A DNA stretch of 8,918 nt from JADGHQ01 sp045805385 (GTDB lineage: Bacteria; Actinomycetota; Thermoleophilia; Solirubrobacterales; Thermoleophilaceae): NCBI GenBank assembly GCA_045805385.1, contig JBJMLG010000018.1, positions 1 to 8,918 of the forward strand, given 5' to 3'. The number at the start of each line of letters is the position of its first letter. Within the stretch, counting starts at the first letter, position 1. A program made the position numbers and the translations under genes. Of this stretch, positions 5,627 to 8,918 are shown piece by piece. A model generated the notes under the pieces. The model saw only the letters and a list, made by a program, of their open reading frames with translations, was not told the origin of the DNA and ran no database searches.

Positions 5627-7008
5627 CCGGTCAGCTCGGCGGCGAGCTCGGCGAACACAGCCACGTAACGGTCGATGGCCGCGTCGGTGTGGGTCACCGA
5701 CAGGGTCCACTCCTCCTCGCGGCCCGGCGTCATGAAGATGCCGCGGTTCATCGACCACAGCCAGCCGAGCTCGGACAGCTCGGGATCCTGCGAGCGCTTG
5801 AAGCTCGGGTAATCGACGACCTTTTCGGCCGCGAAGGTGACGCAGCCCTTCGAGCCGACCCCGACCGTGTAGGCGGGCAGCCCGTGGCGGTCCACGACCT
5901 CCTGGCAGCCCGCGAGGATGCGGTCGTTCAGGTGGTTGAGGTGCCTGTAGGCGTCCGGCGTCATCACGTCCTGGAGGTTCGCGCGCGCGGCGGCCATGCC
6001 CAGCGGGTTCCCGTTGTAGGTGCCCACCTGGTAGACGCTGCCGTCTTCGACGACGCGGGCGACCTCGTCGCTCATGCCGATGGCGCCGGTCGGCAGGCCG
6101 CCGCCGAGCGCCTTTGCGAGCGTGACCATGTCGGGCTCCACGCCGAAGCGCTCCACCGCTCCGCCGGCCGCGATGGTGAGGCCCGTCTTCACCTCGTCGA
6201 AGATCAGGACCACGCCGTGCTTTCGCGTGATCTCGCGCACGGCCTCGAGGTATCCCTCCTCGGGCAGCACGACCCCGAGGTTCATCATCGCCGCTTCCAT
6301 GATCACGCAGGCGGGCTTGCGGCCCTCGGCGTCGAGCTCGGCGATGCGGCGCTCCATCGTCTCGGCGTCGTTGAAGTGCACGGCGTGCACGTGATCGACT
6401 GTGGACTGCGGGATCCCCGCGCCGTATGCCAGCGAGTTCGGATGGTCGGTCGGACCGATCTGGTCGTACGCGACCCCGATCGAGACCATCACCGTGTCGT
6501 GGTGCCCGTGGTATGAGCCGAAGATCTTCATCACGTCGTCGCGGCCGGTGAGCCCGCGGGCGATCCGGATCGCGTCCATCGTCGATTCAGAGCCTGAGTT
6601 CGTGTAGCGCCAGCGGGGCAGCCGGAAGCGCTTGGCGAGCTCCTCGCCCACCACGATCGCGTCCTCGGTGGGCGCGGCGAAGTGCGTGCCCCGCGCGTAG
6701 CGCTCCTGCACCGCCGCGCCGATCGCCGGGTGCGCGTGGCCCTGCACCATCGAGCCGAAGCCGTTGTGGAAGTCGAAGTACTCGTTGCCGTCCACGTCCC
6801 ACACGCGCGGGCCCTCGCCCTGCTCCAGGTAGATCGGCCACGGCTCGCGCAGCTGGTACGAGGAGGCCACTCCGCCCGAGAGCACCTGGTCGGCGCGGCG
6901 GTAGGTCTCGCCGGACTTCGGCGTGCGCTCGTTGAGCGCGTCGAGCTCGCGGGCGGTGAGCTCGCGGATGCGGCCGCGGTCGAGCTCCCGTGTGGTGGGG
7001 ATGGTCAT
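5623..7008 (-). CDS. Class III PLP-dependent aminotransferase (glutamate-1-semialdehyde aminomutase-like)
   Basis: This 461-residue fold-type I enzyme has all the key parts: WDVDGNEYFDFHNGFG (70-85), the phosphate-binding TNSGSES (136-142), aromatic-stacking YHGHHD (166-171), D271 in IFDEVKTG (contacts the pyridine nitrogen), Schiff-base K299 in TLAKALGGGLPTG, and GTYNGNP near the far end of the PLP pocket. It should be cytosolic and active. It resembles HemL, but is about 30 residues longer than the usual 430. It has NSGSES rather than the NSGTEA usual in HemL, and no haem-synthesis gene is nearby, so a different amino/keto substrate is likely and hemL is not assigned. The ATG at 7008 lies 6 bases after a TAGGCT -10 element, suggesting a leaderless mRNA. 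It is convergent with the crotonase gene with a 4-base overlap (TTAG) and divergent from the GGDEF gene. Confidence 0.92.
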   Translation of the reverse strand: MTIPTTRELDRGRIRELTARELDALNERTPKSGETYRRADQVLSGGVASSYQLREPWPIYLEQGEGPRVWDVDGNEYFDFHNGFGSMVQGHAHPAIGAAVQERYARGTHFAAPTEDAIVVGEELAKRFRLPRWRYTNSGSESTMDAIRIARGLTGRDDVMKIFGSYHGHHDTVMVSIGVAYDQIGPTDHPNSLAYGAGIPQSTVDHVHAVHFNDAETMERRIAELDAEGRKPACVIMEAAMMNLGVVLPEEGYLEAVREITRKHGVVLIFDEVKTGLTIAAGGAVERFGVEPDMVTLAKALGGGLPTGAIGMSDEVARVVEDGSVYQVGTYNGNPLGMAAARANLQDVMTPDAYRHLNHLNDRILAGCQEVVDRHGLPAYTVGVGSKGCVTFAAEKVVDYPSFKRSQDPELSELGWLWSMNRGIFMTPGREEEWTLSVTHTDAAIDRYVAVFAELAAELTG

Positions 7009-7014
7009 AGGCGC

Positions 7015-7020
7015 AGCCTA
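7015..7020 (-). promoter_or_regulatory. Candidate -10 element of a leaderless promoter for the aminotransferase
   Basis: On the minus strand TAGGCT (7020-7015) matches TANNNT and is followed by exactly 6 bases and the ATG at 7008, so transcription would begin at or next to the A of the start codon. CTGAAA lies 16 bases further upstream and matches TTGACA at 4 of 6 positions. No purine-rich ribosome site precedes the ATG, in keeping with a leaderless mRNA. Confidence 0.5.
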
Positions 7021-7058
7021 TTGGTGCGGCGCCCGTTTTCAGTTGTCCCGAGCGGCAA

Positions 7059-7104
7059 GTCCGCGGGTTCGTCCATGTCCTGAGCGGACCCTTCAAGCGT
7101 CCGC
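7059..7104. repeat. Three alternating copies of a 6-base arm upstream of the GGDEF gene
   Basis: GTCCGC at 7059-7064, GCGGAC at 7084-7089 and GTCCGC at 7099-7104 form two overlapping inverted-repeat options sharing the middle arm, with loops of 19 and 9 bases. They lie 12 to 57 bases before the ATG at 7116. This could be an operator or alternative mRNA hairpins controlling the cyclase. No known riboswitch pattern was recognised, and chance remains plausible. Confidence 0.35.
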
Positions 7105-7115
7105 GCTACCCGCCG

Positions 7116-8201
7116 ATGAACCGAAGCGAGTACCCCAAGATGGCCACAACGGAATCTTCGAAGCCACCAGGCCAGCAGGGAAGCTGGCTGTGCGCGGACG
7201 ACTTCGCGCGCCGACGGCTGATCGACATGGAGCGCCATGTCAAGCCGGCGCGCAGCGGCGTGTTCGCTCTACTCGCCATCTCGCTGATGGTGCTCAGCCC
7301 ATGGGTGGGATGGTGGCCGCTCGGCCCGCTTGCCGGCGCCGTGATCGTGTTCCTGCTCGCGGACCAGATGATGGTCCGCAGCGAGCGGCCCGAGTACTGG
7401 ATTGCCGGCGCCTGGGCCTTCTGCCAGCTGATGATCGGCGCCGCGGTGGTGATCCAGGGCGGCGCGGGATCGAGCTTCTTTCCGTGGCTGGCGATCCCGG
7501 TGGCCACGCTGAGCGCGCGATTCACCGCGCGCGGGATCGTGGCCGGCGTCGCCTGGACAGCCGCTATCGCGGTCGGCGTCGCCTTCAGCCGCCACCCCCA
7601 CGCGGTGATCGACAACCCGCAGATCCTCGTGGTCCCGCTGTCCGTGGTGGTCGGGATCGCCGTTCTCACGACCGCGCTGATGCGCTCCGACGTGCTTCAT
7701 CGCGCGGAGGCGGCGCTCGATCCGCTCACCGGCCTGTTCAACCGGCACGCCCTGCACCGCCGCGCGGTCGAGCTGGTTGAGCAGGCGCACCTCACCGACG
7801 CGCCGATCGCGGTCCTGGTCGGCGACCTCGACCACTTCAAGAAGGTGAACGACGAGCACGGGCACCTCGTGGGCGACAACGTGCTGCGCGACGTGGCGTA
7901 CATCCTCCGGACGGCGCTGCGCTCGTTCGACCTCGTGTATCGGTATGGCGGCGAGGAATTCGTGGTGCTGCTCCCCGGGGCGTCCCAGGGCGATGCCGTG
8001 GTGATCGCCGAGCGCATGCGCGCCGCCGTGGCGGAGGCGCACCCGGGCGGGCTCGACATCTCGATTTCGTTCGGCGTGTGCGCGGCGCGCGGGCTCGCGC
8101 TCGACTTCGAGCGCCTGTTCCACAGCGCAGACGAGCTGCTCTACCGGGCCAAGCTGGAAGGGCGCAACCGCGTGGTCGCGGGCGCGCCGGCGTTCGCCTG
8201 A
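7116..8201 (+). CDS. Membrane diguanylate cyclase (six-span sensor plus GGDEF domain)
   Basis: This 361-residue protein should make cyclic di-GMP from two GTP at the membrane. The N-terminal 46 residues are hydrophilic. Six hydrophobic segments follow (about 47-64, 68-86, 95-113, 120-134, 140-158, 169-188), and the GGDEF domain covers about 200-358. DPLTGLFNR (202-210), metal-binding D237 in GDLDHFKKVND (236-246), and the active-site loop GGEEF (278-282) are intact. RSFD (269-272) lies five residues before GGEEF, which is the RxxD inhibitory site for product feedback. No EAL or HD-GYP domain is present. The N-terminal membrane part is not a family I can name; its signal is unknown. Start ATG 7116 lacks a clear ribosome site; ATG 7140 is a shorter choice that loses 8 residues. 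The 3' end overlaps the convergent DUF559 gene by 61 bases. Confidence 0.93.
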   Translation: MNRSEYPKMATTESSKPPGQQGSWLCADDFARRRLIDMERHVKPARSGVFALLAISLMVLSPWVGWWPLGPLAGAVIVFLLADQMMVRSERPEYWIAGAWAFCQLMIGAAVVIQGGAGSSFFPWLAIPVATLSARFTARGIVAGVAWTAAIAVGVAFSRHPHAVIDNPQILVVPLSVVVGIAVLTTALMRSDVLHRAEAALDPLTGLFNRHALHRRAVELVEQAHLTDAPIAVLVGDLDHFKKVNDEHGHLVGDNVLRDVAYILRTALRSFDLVYRYGGEEFVVLLPGASQGDAVVIAERMRAAVAEAHPGGLDISISFGVCAARGLALDFERLFHSADELLYRAKLEGRNRVVAGAPAFA

Positions 8202-8918
8202 GCCAGAAACGCGGCGATTGTCTCGGCCACTGTTCGGGGCTCGTTCAGCAGCGCGCTCTCGGCGACCGGGTAAACCTCGTGTCCCGCGAGCTGTAGGTCG
8301 GCGGCACGCTTGGCGTCATTTGCGCGCGCACGACGCGTGCCGTGATACCTGTCGCTGTTGACCTCGACCACCAGCCCGTGTTCCGGCCAGAACGCGTCGA
8401 CGGTGTGGCCGGCGACGACGACGTTCATGCTCGGGGTCGGCAGGCCGAAGCGGCGGCATAGATCCAGTAATTCGCGCTCGAGATCTGACCGCGTGTGCGT
8501 CATCTCTGGCTCGAACGTCGTGACGGCAGCTCTGAGGGCGGTGAGTCCGGGGTGTCGCGGGTTGCGCTCGGACGTCTCCTTTATCGCGGCCTTGTCGAAG
8601 CGCTGCTGTCGCTCGGCCTGCTCGATCACGTAGGTGAGCTGGCGCTTGTTCAGGACGGCTGAGAGATCGAGGAGCGTCCGGGCGATCGTGGTGACCGGGA
8701 TCCGGTTGCGCGCTGTGACGTCCTGTTGGTCGAGTCGGGTGACTTGATGGACCCGGATTCGTTCTCGTCTCCGCCTGCCGCTGCTCTGCACTGTCACGTC
8801 TACAGCGGCACTGGAGGAAGGGCGGAGGTTCCAGAGGTCCGCTGCGCTTCGATGGCTCAGCACCGCGCCGTCCCCGCAGGCGAGAACCGCGGCCATGAGG
8901 TTTCCGTTCGGGGTCAGA
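8141..8918 (-). CDS. AbiEi-like / DUF559 protein with Vsr-type nuclease fold, N-terminus outside the window
   Basis: 258 residues are visible; the frame is open through the right edge (LTPNGNL precedes an internal Met at 8896). Relatives normally carry an N-terminal winged-helix AbiEi domain before this point, so the true start is probably outside. The visible part begins with MAAVLACG..AVLSHRSAADLW, followed by IPVTTIARTLLDL typical of AbiEi-like middle regions. The C-terminal DUF559 domain has VDAFWPEHGLVVEVNSDRYH (codons 8401-8342) and a helix with ANDAKRAADL. This is a PD-(D/E)XK-like fold related to Vsr repair endonucleases. At the E-x-D position commonly seen here, this protein has E-V-N (N codon 8359-8357). 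Function is uncertain: DNA processing, defence or an orphan antitoxin-like role. The last 20 or so residues lie antisense to the GGDEF 3' end. Two sampled lines are about 60% GC, lower than the neighbours. Confidence 0.85.
   Translation of the reverse strand, partial: LTPNGNLMAAVLACGDGAVLSHRSAADLWNLRPSSSAAVDVTVQSSGRRRRERIRVHQVTRLDQQDVTARNRIPVTTIARTLLDLSAVLNKRQLTYVIEQAERQQRFDKAAIKETSERNPRHPGLTALRAAVTTFEPEMTHTRSDLERELLDLCRRFGLPTPSMNVVVAGHTVDAFWPEHGLVVEVNSDRYHGTRRARANDAKRAADLQLAGHEVYPVAESALLNEPRTVAETIAAFLAQANAGAPATTRLRPSSLAR

Noticed and set aside
4625..5758. A 377-codon minus-strand open frame through the crotonase gene
   Set aside because: Shadow frame of the crotonase, Arg/His-rich and without motifs. 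It would also overlap the aminotransferase and the peptidase start.
5212..6516. A 434-codon plus-strand open frame opposite the aminotransferase
   Set aside because: It begins inside the crotonase gene in another frame and runs antisense to a clear PLP enzyme; no family features are seen.
5623..7008. Assignment of the aminotransferase as hemL (glutamate-1-semialdehyde aminomutase)
   Set aside because: Fold and PLP residues fit the superfamily, but the NSGSES motif, greater length and lack of haem genes nearby make the substrate uncertain.
7021..7115. c-di-GMP riboswitch upstream of the GGDEF gene
   Set aside because: The spacer holds short inverted arms only. I could not find the conserved core or the length expected of GEMM-type riboswitches.
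8141..8918. A complete toxin-antitoxin pair at the right edge
   Set aside because: The AbiEi-like part suggests antitoxin ancestry, but no partner AbiEii-type toxin is visible and the protein carries a DUF559 nuclease-like domain instead.

Overview
The window is GC-rich: of the 60-base lines I counted, one inside the crotonase gene is 78% GC and two inside the last gene are 58% and 62%. It is densely packed, uses GTG starts next to ATG, and carries typical actinobacterial families: a Hanks kinase with a PASTA-like ectodomain, a NarL-type GAF histidine kinase, and an AbiEi/DUF559 protein. This fits a high-GC actinobacterium, and the flavour of the proteins suggests Thermoleophilia/Solirubrobacterales. 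That placement is an inference, because no rRNA or marker gene is present. I see no rRNA, tRNA, insertion sequence or CRISPR array, and no gap between genes exceeds about 150 bases.

Layout. Positions 1-2238 (minus strand) hold a compact operon of three genes joined by 4-base start/stop overlaps. In transcription order these are a YeeE/YedE-type sulfur-transport half (2238-1762), a second half (1765-1295), and a GAF-HisKA_3-HATPase histidine kinase (1298 to beyond position 1). The kinase reads in frame into what looks like an ASCH domain and is cut by the window edge. A 59-base divergent spacer separates this operon from a plus-strand serine/threonine kinase (2298-3761) with one membrane span, a cysteine-containing ectodomain and a C-terminal PASTA-like repeat. 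A strong hairpin (3763-3797) lies between that kinase and a convergent secreted glutamic peptidase of family G1 (4628-3810).

A 143-base divergent spacer with inverted repeats leads to a crotonase-family enzyme (4772-5626). Its stop codon overlaps that of a convergent class-III PLP aminotransferase (7008-5623). After another divergent spacer (7009-7115) comes a six-span membrane diguanylate cyclase (7116-8201) with an intact GGEEF active site and an RxxD inhibitory site. It runs 61 bases tail-to-tail into a minus-strand AbiEi/DUF559 protein (beyond 8918 to 8141), whose N-terminus is outside the window.

How the genes may work together. The only clear operon is the sulfur-transporter pair plus histidine kinase, where shared translation suggests a link between uptake and sensing. 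The other genes are mostly single transcription units in divergent or convergent pairs, and I see no shared pathway for them. Two starts (kinase 2298, aminotransferase 7008) have a TANNNT-like -10 element ending exactly 6 bases before the start codon, which suggests leaderless mRNAs. The most unusual item is the histidine kinase-ASCH fusion at the left edge.
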